This document shows, in pieces, positions 25,087-33,678 of a stretch of 57,292 nucleotides of DNA; within the stretch, counting starts at the first letter, position 1, and each line of letters starts with the position of its first letter. The position numbers and the translations under genes are program-made. Origin of the DNA: JAJFTV01 sp036825755 (GTDB lineage: Bacteria > Chloroflexota > Anaerolineae > Anaerolineales > Anaerolineaceae). A model generated the notes under the pieces. That model was not told where the DNA came from and ran no database searches. It saw nothing but the letters and a program-made list of their open reading frames with translations. The DNA lies in NCBI GenBank assembly GCA_036825755.1, contig DAISXR010000011.1, positions 1-57,292 on the forward strand, written 5' to 3'.

Positions 25087-25391
25087 TTCCTTTAGCCTGG
25101 TTCCTGGTATTTTCAACCGCATTGTTTGCCATTGGGTTGTTTGGTGTGATGGCTCGCCGCAACGCCATTGCCATCTTAATGGGGGTTGAACTGATGCTGA
25201 ACGCGGTGAACGTCAACCTGCTGGCGTTTTGGAGTTACCTGTACGGCCTTGAGGTAAATGCGCTGGTATTTGTTGCCATCGTGTTTGCTGCCGCGGCTGC
25301 TGAAACGGCTGTGGGCCTGGCACTGATCATATCGGCTTACCGCCGTCAGACCACCGTGATCGCAGAAGATCTGGATATGTTGAAGGGATAG
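25083..25391 (+). CDS. nuoK: NADH-quinone oxidoreductase subunit K
   Basis: The 102-residue, three-TM protein begins at TTG 25083, supported by AGGAGGG at 25071-25077. It keeps the two membrane Glu of the proton path: MGVELMLNAVNVNLLAFW and AAAAETAVGLALIIS. It overlaps the nuoJ stop, so translation is coupled. The NIAI..GVE segment is typical. Confidence 0.96.
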   Translation: MIPLAWFLVFSTALFAIGLFGVMARRNAIAILMGVELMLNAVNVNLLAFWSYLYGLEVNALVFVAIVFAAAAAETAVGLALIISAYRRQTTVIAEDLDMLKG

Positions 25392-25414
25392 GTTGGAAGG
25401 AAAAACTGAACACC

Positions 25415-27592
25415 ATGCTCACGACTGAATCGCTTATCTGGTTGATCCCTTTACCACCGCTGCTGGCGTTTGTTTTGATTTCGCTGTTCACCAACCGCTC
25501 CAAAGGCGTCAGCCATACTGTGGCGGTGATCTCTGCCGGCCTGTCCTGGCTGATGAGCATGGTGGTGGTATTCAGGGCGCTGGGTGTTCACAACCTGGCA
25601 GAGGAGCCGTTCCGTTCCGTCATCAACTGGCTGCCTACCGGGGATACCTGGCTGCAAATCGGTGTGCAGATTGATCCGCTTTCCGCGTTGACGCTGTTCT
25701 TCGTGGCCTGGACCGTATTGATGATCTTCATCTACAGCATCGGCTATCACAATTACGGCCAGCCCAAAGGCGAGCATGACCGGCCGGGGCTTCCGCCGCA
25801 TGGGGCAACCATCACCGATCAGCACGGGCATTCTCACACGGTTCCATCGGTGGAGCCCATGTACAGCCGTTTCTTTGCTTTCATCGGTCTGTTCGCGTTT
25901 GGCATGTTCGCGCTGGTGGTTTCCAACAATCTGCTCACCCTGTACATGGCCTGGGAAGTGATGGGGCTGTGTTCTTATCTGTTGATCGGTTTCTGGTACG
26001 GCAAGACTTCCGCCCGCGACGCGGCCATCAAAGCCTTTATGACCACGCGCGTGGGTGATATGTTTATGATGCTGGGCATGGTGGCGCTGTACGCCCTCAC
26101 CGGTACACTGGATTATCACGCTATTCTTTCCAACCCCGATGTTTTGAACACCCTGGCCAGCTCCATTTCACCGGTATTTGGTATGTCGTGGGCGGGGCTG
26201 ATCGGGCTGCTCATCTTCATCGGTACCGTGGGTAAATCGGCGCAGTTCCCGCTGCACATCTGGCTGCCGGACGCCATGGAAGGCCCCACGCCGGTTTCGG
26301 CGATGATCCATGCCGCCACCATGGTTTCGGCAGGTGTTTATCTTTCCATCCGCTTTTTCCCGCTTATTAGTGCCGGCTGGCACCCCGGTGAGCCGCTGAA
26401 CACCACTATGATGGTGATCACGGCGGTGGGTTCGTTTACCGCGTTATTCGCCGCCACCATTGCGGTAGCGCAGAATGACGTCAAACGTGTGCTGGCATAT
26501 TCAACTATCTCGCAATTGGGATACATGGTAGCTGCCATCGGGATCGGCGCGTATGTGGCAGCCGCTTTTCACCTGATGACACATGCCTTTTTCAAGGCGC
26601 TACTGTTCCTGGGATCCGGTTCGGTGATCCACGGTATGGAGCATGGGGTTTTACATACCGGCGAACACATCGATCCGCAGGATATGCTGAACATGGGTGG
26701 TTTATCCAAAAAGATGCCGATCACCTTCTGGACATTCCTCATCGGCGGGTTTGCTCTGTCAGGCTTTCCTTTGATCACAGCCGGTTTTTGGTCAAAAGAT
26801 GCCATCCTGGCCGGCGCATTCAACGGCGGATACCTGATCGTTTTTATTGTGCTTGCGCTCTCAGCCTTGTTGACTGCCTTTTACACCATGCGCCAAATCA
26901 CGCTCACATTCCTGGGCAAGCCTCGTACCCGCGCCGCGGAACACGCCTCTGAGAATAAATGGACCATGACGCTCCCGCTGGTGGTACTGGCTGTTTTTGC
27001 AGTGGCCATCGGCTGGATTGGGATTGAGGGCAATTTCCCTGTATTGGGTGGTTTGGCGCCGGATGTGATGGTGGAGTTTGTGGGCTCCATGCTGGGCGAA
27101 GCCGAACACGAGGCCACATTCAACGCCGTGCCGCTGCTCACCTCGGTGGTGGTGGCGCTGGGCGGTTTGCTGGCGGGCTGGTTGGTTTACCGCAAGCAGC
27201 AAGCCGGTCAACCCGATCTGCTGCAAAAGCCGTTGGGTGGTCTGCATAAAGTATTGAAGAATAAATACTATTTCGATGAAATCTACCAGTTCCTGTTCAT
27301 CAACCCCGCTCGCTGGATTTCGGACACATTCTCGGCCATTTGGCTGGATCAAAAACTGATCGACGGCGCACTGCACGGAATTGCAGGGCTGGGGCTCTGG
27401 TTGGGCAAGGTATTTCGCAATCAGTTCGATCTTCCCGTGGTCAATGGGGCCGGTGATGCGCTGGGCAAGGCCACCCGCGATCTGGGCGGTTCGATGAAGC
27501 GGATGCAAACCGGCAAGGTGCAACAATACATGCTCATTGGTCTGTCGGTGATCAGTGTGGCAGCCATCTTCTTCTATTACATCTTTCTGTAG
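25415..27592 (+). CDS. nuoL: NADH-quinone oxidoreductase subunit L with extended lateral helix
   Basis: The 725-residue protein is longer than E. coli NuoL (613). Antiporter motifs are intact: E181 in MAWEVMGLCSYLLIGFWY and K274 in VGKSAQFPLHIWLPDAMEGP. A His-rich loop insertion lies at about residues 117-145. The C-terminal lateral helix runs from about 618 to 705 and ends in TGKVQQY before the final TM. Between IDGALHGIAG and MQTGK it has about 27 residues more than I recall for ordinary NuoL, around residues 668-695 (bases 27416-27499). Such an insertion is known from complex I with a second NuoM, and two nuoM genes follow. Confidence 0.95.
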   Translation: MLTTESLIWLIPLPPLLAFVLISLFTNRSKGVSHTVAVISAGLSWLMSMVVVFRALGVHNLAEEPFRSVINWLPTGDTWLQIGVQIDPLSALTLFFVAWTVLMIFIYSIGYHNYGQPKGEHDRPGLPPHGATITDQHGHSHTVPSVEPMYSRFFAFIGLFAFGMFALVVSNNLLTLYMAWEVMGLCSYLLIGFWYGKTSARDAAIKAFMTTRVGDMFMMLGMVALYALTGTLDYHAILSNPDVLNTLASSISPVFGMSWAGLIGLLIFIGTVGKSAQFPLHIWLPDAMEGPTPVSAMIHAATMVSAGVYLSIRFFPLISAGWHPGEPLNTTMMVITAVGSFTALFAATIAVAQNDVKRVLAYSTISQLGYMVAAIGIGAYVAAAFHLMTHAFFKALLFLGSGSVIHGMEHGVLHTGEHIDPQDMLNMGGLSKKMPITFWTFLIGGFALSGFPLITAGFWSKDAILAGAFNGGYLIVFIVLALSALLTAFYTMRQITLTFLGKPRTRAAEHASENKWTMTLPLVVLAVFAVAIGWIGIEGNFPVLGGLAPDVMVEFVGSMLGEAEHEATFNAVPLLTSVVVALGGLLAGWLVYRKQQAGQPDLLQKPLGGLHKVLKNKYYFDEIYQFLFINPARWISDTFSAIWLDQKLIDGALHGIAGLGLWLGKVFRNQFDLPVVNGAGDALGKATRDLGGSMKRMQTGKVQQYMLIGLSVISVAAIFFYYIFL

Positions 27593-27601
27593 GAAGGCAT
27601 C

Positions 27602-29113
27602 ATGGATTTTATCGCCAATCACCTGCTCACGATGATCCTGTTTTTACCGGCTGTCACTGCCCTGATACTGGTACTCGTACCCGCGCGTTACACCCGTGTT
27701 TTCCGAGTTGTGGCACTGGCAGCCAGTATTCTTTCGTTTATTCTAGCGATCGTGGTGTGGGCCCGGTTTGATCCGAACGGCGGGTTTCAGTTTGAAGAAC
27801 AATTTGTCTGGTATGCCGCCCTCAACTCCACCTTTCATGTGGGGATTGACGGCATTTCGCTGACCATGATGCTGCTGACCACGCTGCTCACCCCGCTGGC
27901 ATTTCTGGCATCGCACAGTATCAAAGAAAAAGTCAAAGCCTACATGATCCTGTTTCTGCTGCTCGAAACGGGCATGCTGGGCGTTTTTCTCTCGCTGGAC
28001 CTGCTGATTTTCTTCGTCTTCTGGGAGATTGGCCTGGTGCCGATGTACTTCTTAATCAACCAGTGGGGCGGTAAAAATCGAAATTATGCCTCTTTGAAGT
28101 TTATGCTGTATACCATGGGCGGATCGCTGGGGTTGCTGCTGGCCATCCAGTTGATTGGCGTGATGGCGGGAACATTTGACCTGCCGCGGTTGTTTGAGAT
28201 CTGGCCGAATTTAATGACTGGCGAAACATTATTCGGTTTGCCCATGGCCACCATCAAAGCCATCGCGTTCTGGGCCTTTGTGATCGCGTTTGCGGTCAAG
28301 GTACCGGTATGGCCGTTCCACACCTGGCTCCCTGATGCCCATACCGAAGCCCCAACTGCCGGCTCCATGATTCTGGCGGGCGTGCTGCTCAAGCTAGGCG
28401 CGTACGGGTTTTTACGGCTTGTGCTGCCGCTCTACCCGGCCGAGAGTCAGCGATACGCCGGTTGGCTGGCGCTGCTGGCAGCTCTGGCGATCATTTTCGG
28501 CGCCCTGAGCGCATATGGGCAGTCTGATTTCAAGCGCCTGGTGGCTTACAGCTCCATCAACCATATGGGCTTTGTTATCCTGGGGATCGCCGCCGCGGCA
28601 GCCGCCGCCGGAACCCAGAACGCCCATATCGCCATGAACGGCGCTGTGCTGCAAATGGTGACGCATGGCCTTTCCGCGGCCGGTATGTTCTTTCTGGTGG
28701 GCGTGGTGTATGACCGCGCTCATACCCGCGATTTGAACGATTTTGGCGGTTTATACGCTATCTTGCCGGTATACGGGTCCATTTTGGTCTTTACATCCAT
28801 GGCCTCCCTGGGGCTGCCCGGGCTGGCAGGGTTTGTGTCTGAGTTTATGGTGGTGCGGGGCGCCTGGCCTGTGATGATGGTTGCCACCGCGTTCAGCATG
28901 ATCGGGTTGCTGTTTACCGGCGCCTATATTTTGAAAGCGATCAAGATGGTTCTGCATGGCCCGTTGAACGAAAAATGGGCCGGCAAACTGACGGAAATAT
29001 CAACCCGTGAACTATTTGTGATTGCTCCGCTGATGGCCCTCATGGCCTTGATTGGAGTATGGCCAGGCTGGCTGGTTGATTTGATTAACCGCGCGGTCCA
29101 AATGTGGTACTGA
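27602..29113 (+). CDS. nuoM: NADH-quinone oxidoreductase subunit M, canonical copy
   Basis: The 503-residue antiporter-like subunit has about 14 TM helices. All key charged residues are present: E142 in WEIGLVPMYF (TM5), K233 in AVKVPVWPFHTWLPDAH (TM7), K264 in VLLKLGAYGF (TM8) and E414 in GLAGFVSEFMVV (TM12). These match E. coli E144, K234, K265 and E407. It starts nine bases after nuoL. It is the closer of the two NuoM to the normal sequence. Confidence 0.96.
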   Translation: MDFIANHLLTMILFLPAVTALILVLVPARYTRVFRVVALAASILSFILAIVVWARFDPNGGFQFEEQFVWYAALNSTFHVGIDGISLTMMLLTTLLTPLAFLASHSIKEKVKAYMILFLLLETGMLGVFLSLDLLIFFVFWEIGLVPMYFLINQWGGKNRNYASLKFMLYTMGGSLGLLLAIQLIGVMAGTFDLPRLFEIWPNLMTGETLFGLPMATIKAIAFWAFVIAFAVKVPVWPFHTWLPDAHTEAPTAGSMILAGVLLKLGAYGFLRLVLPLYPAESQRYAGWLALLAALAIIFGALSAYGQSDFKRLVAYSSINHMGFVILGIAAAAAAAGTQNAHIAMNGAVLQMVTHGLSAAGMFFLVGVVYDRAHTRDLNDFGGLYAILPVYGSILVFTSMASLGLPGLAGFVSEFMVVRGAWPVMMVATAFSMIGLLFTGAYILKAIKMVLHGPLNEKWAGKLTEISTRELFVIAPLMALMALIGVWPGWLVDLINRAVQMWY

Positions 29114-29123
29114 GAGGTGATGG

Positions 29124-30593
29124 ATGGGTTTTCCGATACTGAGCATCAGCATTTTTATCCCCGCACTCGCCGGTCTGATCATCCTGTTTCTGCCCTCTGA
29201 AAAACGGGAGACCATCCGGCGCATCGCTCTGGCAGCCGCATCGCTGACCCTGCTCTTTACGGTCATCACGTTCTTCAGTTATGACGCTGCGAAGGCCGGA
29301 TACCAGTTTATTGAAAAACTCGACTGGGTACCCGCGCTCGGCATTTCATATCACCTGGCGTTGGATGGTATCAGCCTGCCGCTCTTTTTGCTGACCGGTG
29401 TCGTTCTCTTTTCCGGTGTGCTGATCTCCTGGAATGTGGAAGACAGACCGCGTGAATTCTTCTCGTTCATGATGTTCCTCGGCACCAGCATTCTGGGCGT
29501 GTTCGCTTCGCTGGATCTGTTTCAACTGTTCTTTTTCTTTGAAATTGCCATTTTCCCCAAATACCTGATGATTGTGGTGTGGGGTTCTCAAAAAACCCGC
29601 GAATACGGCGGCATGAAGCTGACCATTTTCCTGTTTGTCGGTTCCATGCTGGCGCTGGTAGGCGCATTGGCCATTTACAGCAGTTCGGGTCTGAATACGT
29701 TCAACCTGCTGGAACTGGAAAAAGCCGGCTTTTCAGTCGAATTCCAGCGCATCTGGTTCCCGGTGGTGTTTCTGGGTTTCGCCATTCTGGGAGGCATCTT
29801 CCCATTTCACAGTTGGGCGCCTGACGGCCACGTAGCCGCTCCCACCGCCATCTCGATGATGCTGGCCGGGGTGGAGATGAAGGTCGGCGCCTTCGCTGCG
29901 CTGCGTGTAGCTATCGAATTGATGCCGCAGGGGGCTGAGTTCTGGTCTCCGGCTATTCTGATCCTGGCAACCGTGAATGTGGTGTACGGGGCATTTATCG
30001 CATTGGTACAGACCGATTTCAAATATGTGATCGGCTTTTCCTCAGTATCCCACATGGGGCTGGTGTTGATCGGCTTTGCCACCCTGAATGAAAAGGGCCT
30101 GCTGGGGGCGGGGTACCAGATGTTCTCGCACGGCGTGATGACGGCTATGTTCTTTGCCATCGTCGGAATGGTCTATGACCGCGCGCATACCCGCGAGATT
30201 TCAAAGCTGGGCGGTTTCATCCGTAAGATCCCCTGGGCAGCAATCGGTTTTATCGTGGCCGGGCTGGTATCCATGGGGATGCCGGGATTTTCAGGTTTTG
30301 TGGCTGAGTTCCCCATTTTTATGGGCGCCTGGGCAAAGGCACCGTGGGTGGCCATCATCGCGATCATTGGCGTGCTGATCACTGCGGCTTACATTCTGCT
30401 GGTCATCCGGCGGGTTTTCTTTGGGGATCTGCCGGCGGAGTACAGTGATGTACCCGGTATCAACCGCCTGGATAAGATAGTCATTGGAATGCTGGCATTC
30501 ATCATGATCACGGTCGGTCTGTTTCCCTCCATCCTGGAGCCCATTCTGCAATCCGGCGTCGACCGGGTGCTGGCGTTGTTGGGAGGCGCATAG
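29124..30593 (+). CDS. nuoM: Second NuoM-like antiporter subunit, divergent copy
   Basis: The 489-residue protein is NuoM-like along its full length but altered at charged sites. TM5 keeps E140 in LFFFFEIAIFPKYL, but the position usually Met is K146. In TM7 the usual Lys before PFH is L222 (ILGGIFPFHSWAPDGH). TM8 keeps K253 (GVEMKVGAF) and TM12 keeps E395 (GFVAEFPIF). Thus the TM7 lysine seems lost and a TM5 lysine gained. It lies between the canonical nuoM and nuoN, touching nuoN directly. The likely role is a fourth proton-pumping module of complex I. Confidence 0.93.
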   Translation: MGFPILSISIFIPALAGLIILFLPSEKRETIRRIALAAASLTLLFTVITFFSYDAAKAGYQFIEKLDWVPALGISYHLALDGISLPLFLLTGVVLFSGVLISWNVEDRPREFFSFMMFLGTSILGVFASLDLFQLFFFFEIAIFPKYLMIVVWGSQKTREYGGMKLTIFLFVGSMLALVGALAIYSSSGLNTFNLLELEKAGFSVEFQRIWFPVVFLGFAILGGIFPFHSWAPDGHVAAPTAISMMLAGVEMKVGAFAALRVAIELMPQGAEFWSPAILILATVNVVYGAFIALVQTDFKYVIGFSSVSHMGLVLIGFATLNEKGLLGAGYQMFSHGVMTAMFFAIVGMVYDRAHTREISKLGGFIRKIPWAAIGFIVAGLVSMGMPGFSGFVAEFPIFMGAWAKAPWVAIIAIIGVLITAAYILLVIRRVFFGDLPAEYSDVPGINRLDKIVIGMLAFIMITVGLFPSILEPILQSGVDRVLALLGGA

Positions 30594-32048
30594 ATGATTA
30601 CTGATTTCACCGCTCTCACCCTTTCGATCCTCCCAGAAATCGGGCTGCTGATCCTGATCCTGGTTGTTCTGGGCGCAGATCTGGCCTGGAGCCGAAAACG
30701 CCAGAGCAATCTGGGCATGCTGGTCTTTATCGGTTTGCTGGTGATCCTGGCGGCGTCTCTCGTGTTTGTAAAGCAGCCGGAAAGCGGATCACTGACCTGG
30801 GGCGGTATGCTGAGGTTGGACGGAACCAATTATATCTTCCGGCTTCTGGCTTTGATCGGCGGCGCGATCACCGTACTGTTTGCCATGGATCATGAAAACC
30901 TGGCGCGCCGCGGCGAGTTTTATCTGCTTTTGCTGGTCAGCATCCTGGGGATGTGCTTCATGACCTCCGCGGCCGATCTGATCATGTTGTACCTGGCCAT
31001 TGAAACCACCTCGCTGCCACTTTATATCCTGGCCGGCTTTTTAATCAACGAGCCAAAATCGGTAGAAGCGGGCGTTAAATATCTGCTGTTTGGTGCCATG
31101 TCTTCAGCGGTGATGCTGTTCGGTTTTTCCTGGCTGTTCGGGTTTACCGGTACCACGCAACTCTATGAGATTTCCGCTGCGCTCACGGCTGGATCGATTC
31201 CGCTGGTGGCTGTGGGAACCGCCGTGATGATGATCCTGGTGGGGTTTGCCTTCAAGATTTCAGCCGCTCCGCTGCACTTTTGGGCACCGGATGTATACGA
31301 AGGCGCGCCCACGCCGGTGGCTGGTTTCCTCTCCACGGCTTCCAAGGCGGCTGGTTTTGCGGTGCTGATGCGCTTCATGCTGGTGGTTTTTCCGGATATC
31401 GCCAATATTTGGGGTTGGATGCTGGCGGCAGTAGCCACCTTGAGCATGATTATAGGCAACTATCTGGCTCTTACGCAGAAGAATATCAAACGACTGCTGG
31501 CATACTCGTCGATTGCCCAGGCAGGTTATATGGTGATCGGTGTGGCTGCGCACAATACGTTGGGCATCAGCGGAACCATGTATTATCTGATGGCTTACCT
31601 GGTGACCAATCTGGCCGCCTTCGGGATTGTCTCGGTCGTGGGGCGGACGATCGGGTCGGATGACATTGCTTCCTATGCCGGACTGAGCCGTCGCTCACCC
31701 AAACTGGCGCTGGCCATGCTGGTAGCCATTCTGTCACTGGGCGGCATCCCTCCCTTTGCTGGTTTCTTTGGCAAGTTGCTGGTCTTTACCTCAGCGGTGC
31801 AGGCCGATATGGTCTGGCTGGCGGTGGTGGGAGCAGCGAATGCCATTGTGGGGCTGTACTACTATTTGAATATCCTCAAGGTGATTTACCTGTACCGCTC
31901 TGAAGATGAGGTGAAGGTGATGCCGGTGCATCTGAACAGCAGCGCCGCTTTGGTGATTTGCGTGGTGGGTATCCTGGTTCTGGGTGTGATGATGGCGCCG
32001 TGGTTCAACATGGCCAGTTCAGCCGCAATTTCGTTAATCCATTATTGA
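30594..32048 (+). CDS. nuoN: NADH-quinone oxidoreductase subunit N
   Basis: The 484-residue protein has about 14 TM helices and NuoN motifs: LAIETTSLPLYILAGFLINE, KSVEAGVKYLLFGAMSSAVM, and FKISAAPLHFWAPDVYEGAP with its TM7 Lys. The ATG follows the previous stop directly. It ends the nuo cluster. The promoter of the next operon overlaps its stop codon. Confidence 0.96.
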   Translation: MITDFTALTLSILPEIGLLILILVVLGADLAWSRKRQSNLGMLVFIGLLVILAASLVFVKQPESGSLTWGGMLRLDGTNYIFRLLALIGGAITVLFAMDHENLARRGEFYLLLLVSILGMCFMTSAADLIMLYLAIETTSLPLYILAGFLINEPKSVEAGVKYLLFGAMSSAVMLFGFSWLFGFTGTTQLYEISAALTAGSIPLVAVGTAVMMILVGFAFKISAAPLHFWAPDVYEGAPTPVAGFLSTASKAAGFAVLMRFMLVVFPDIANIWGWMLAAVATLSMIIGNYLALTQKNIKRLLAYSSIAQAGYMVIGVAAHNTLGISGTMYYLMAYLVTNLAAFGIVSVVGRTIGSDDIASYAGLSRRSPKLALAMLVAILSLGGIPPFAGFFGKLLVFTSAVQADMVWLAVVGAANAIVGLYYYLNILKVIYLYRSEDEVKVMPVHLNSSAALVICVVGILVLGVMMAPWFNMASSAAISLIHY

Positions 32049-32074
32049 CCGTAGTTTTTTAGCCGTGTTATAAT
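32045..32074 (+). promoter_or_regulatory. Promoter of the F0 operon, near-leaderless
   Basis: TTGACC (32045-32050, overlapping the nuoN stop), an 18-base spacer and TATAAT (32069-32074) with TGT before it. The predicted start near 32081 is two bases from ATG 32083, and there is no Shine-Dalgarno. Confidence 0.7.
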
Positions 32075-32082
32075 CGCTTACG

Positions 32083-32394
32083 ATGACTTCCGCCGGACAC
32101 CCCAAGAAGAACCAGAAACAGTACATTTTCAATCTAACCTTAACTGCTGTCGCAGGGCTGGTTGGTTTGATTACACTGGTGATTGTTCTGGCCGCAGTAC
32201 TGGGGGGATTATGGTTGGATAACCACTTCGGCACCAAACCTCTTTACACATTGATACTGGTCGTCGGCAGTATGCCGGTGACATTGATCCTGATGTTTGT
32301 GATTGTTCTAAAGATCACCAAAAAAATTGAGCAGAACACCGCAAACCGTAACTTAACCGAAACTCAACAGAAGGAGGAAGATCATTTTGAGTGA
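32083..32394 (+). CDS. AtpZ/AtpI-family small membrane protein
   Basis: The 103-residue protein has two TM helices (about 20-46 and 54-78) separated by GLWLDNHFGTKPLYTLI, which is the AtpZ/AtpI family pattern. Members lie at the head of ATP synthase operons and help c-ring assembly or Mg/Ca transport. The charged C-tail (TETQQKEEDHFE) overlaps the next gene by eight bases. Its promoter is so close that the mRNA is likely leaderless. Confidence 0.8.
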   Translation: MTSAGHPKKNQKQYIFNLTLTAVAGLVGLITLVIVLAAVLGGLWLDNHFGTKPLYTLILVVGSMPVTLILMFVIVLKITKKIEQNTANRNLTETQQKEEDHFE

Positions 32395-33373
32395 AGAATC
32401 GACAAAAAAGAAATGGCGCTGGGGCGTGAACCGCTGGATTGTCCTTCTATTGATTATCATCGGATTGTTCGGGGCAAAAGCCTTTTCACCAATCCAACCG
32501 CATGTCCAGCTTCCTGCCGAAGACCTCACTGCTCCCATCAGTTTGGGACCGTTGGGAGAGGTGGCGTTGACCAATACGATCGTTGCAATGTTATTGGTGG
32601 ATATAATCGTCATCGCCATTGCCTGGGGAGTTAAAAAAGCCGCCGAGAAATCAGAAAAAGAAGGGTATACCATGCTGAAAGGCCTTCCAGGCGCCATCGA
32701 GGCGCTGTTTGGCTATCTGTATGATATGACCCAAACGACTGCCGGTAAGTATGCGAAAAAGATCTTTCCATGGTTTGCTGCCATTACACTGACGGTGCTG
32801 GTGGCCAACTGGATGGAACTGATCCCGGGTGTTGACAGTATTGGCATCCTGCATCACTCTGAACACGGGTACACCCTTCAGCAGCTTCTGCCCGGCGTGA
32901 ATGCGATCGTGAAACCGGCTGTAGAACAAAACGGCTACCAGGTGATCCCCTTTGTGCGCGTTCTCTCCACCGATCTGAACTTCACCGTGGCGCTGGCTTT
33001 GATTGTGGTGTTCATGACCCAGGTATTTGGTGTGCAGGCGCAGGGCATGCGCTACTTCACCAAGTTCTGGAACACCAAAACCATTTTCTCAAAACCCATG
33101 TTTGGCCTGATCGATTGGGTGGTGGGTCTGCTCGAAATTATTTCTGAACTGTCCCGCATCCTCTCGTTTGCCTTCCGGTTGTTCGGTAACATCTTTGCCG
33201 GATCGGTCATGTTGTTTGTGATCGGGTCACTGGTTCCTGTGGTGGCTCAGGCGGGCTTTTTGGGTCTCGAGTTCTTCGTCGGTGCCATTCAGGCAATCGT
33301 ATTTGGTATGCTTGCAATGATCTTCATGACAATGGCCACACAGGGCCACGGGCATGAAGAAGAACAGCATTAA
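32387..33373 (+). CDS. atpB: ATP synthase F0 subunit a
   Basis: The 328-residue protein starts at TTG 32387, eight bases after AAGGAGGA (32371-32378). It has an N-terminal TM anchor with an extended outer segment, then the conserved half-channel region EIISELSRILSFAFRLFGNI with the essential Arg that faces the c-ring. The C-terminal helices follow (FVGAIQAIVFGMLAMIFMTM). Subunit a conducts protons through two half-channels. It is longer than the E. coli protein (271), mostly at the N-terminus. Confidence 0.93.
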   Translation: MSEESTKKKWRWGVNRWIVLLLIIIGLFGAKAFSPIQPHVQLPAEDLTAPISLGPLGEVALTNTIVAMLLVDIIVIAIAWGVKKAAEKSEKEGYTMLKGLPGAIEALFGYLYDMTQTTAGKYAKKIFPWFAAITLTVLVANWMELIPGVDSIGILHHSEHGYTLQQLLPGVNAIVKPAVEQNGYQVIPFVRVLSTDLNFTVALALIVVFMTQVFGVQAQGMRYFTKFWNTKTIFSKPMFGLIDWVVGLLEIISELSRILSFAFRLFGNIFAGSVMLFVIGSLVPVVAQAGFLGLEFFVGAIQAIVFGMLAMIFMTMATQGHGHEEEQH

Positions 33374-33408
33374 CTCAACAAAATATCTTTGGAGGTCTGA
33401 GGTTAACT

Positions 33409-33645
33409 ATGGAAGGTGATATTGTTGCTGCCGCAAAATTGATTGGCGCTGGACTTGCCATGATCGGAACCATTGGCGCCGGTGCTGGAATCGGTATTGT
33501 TGTAAACGGTGCTGTTCAAGGTATGGCCCGCAATCCTGACGCTTCAGGAAACCTGCTCACCAACATGATTCTTGGGATTGCCTTCGCTGAAGCAGTGGCT
33601 ATTTACTGCCTGGTCGTAGCGTTGCTGATCCTGTTCGTCTTCTAA
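33409..33645 (+). CDS. atpE: ATP synthase F0 subunit c
   Basis: The 78-residue hairpin protein has a Gly-rich first helix (IGTIGAGAGIGIVVNGA), the polar loop R41-N42-P43 and a second helix with the ion-binding Glu E61 in GIAFAEAVAIYCLVV. Residues after the Glu are Ala-Val, not the Ser/Thr-Thr of sodium-binding rings, and no helix-1 Gln at the sodium site is evident. A proton-driven ring is therefore expected. GGAGG precedes the ATG. Confidence 0.94.
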   Translation: MEGDIVAAAKLIGAGLAMIGTIGAGAGIGIVVNGAVQGMARNPDASGNLLTNMILGIAFAEAVAIYCLVVALLILFVF

Positions 33646-33678
33646 TCAGATTCCTGACGATCAGAAAGGAGGAATACC

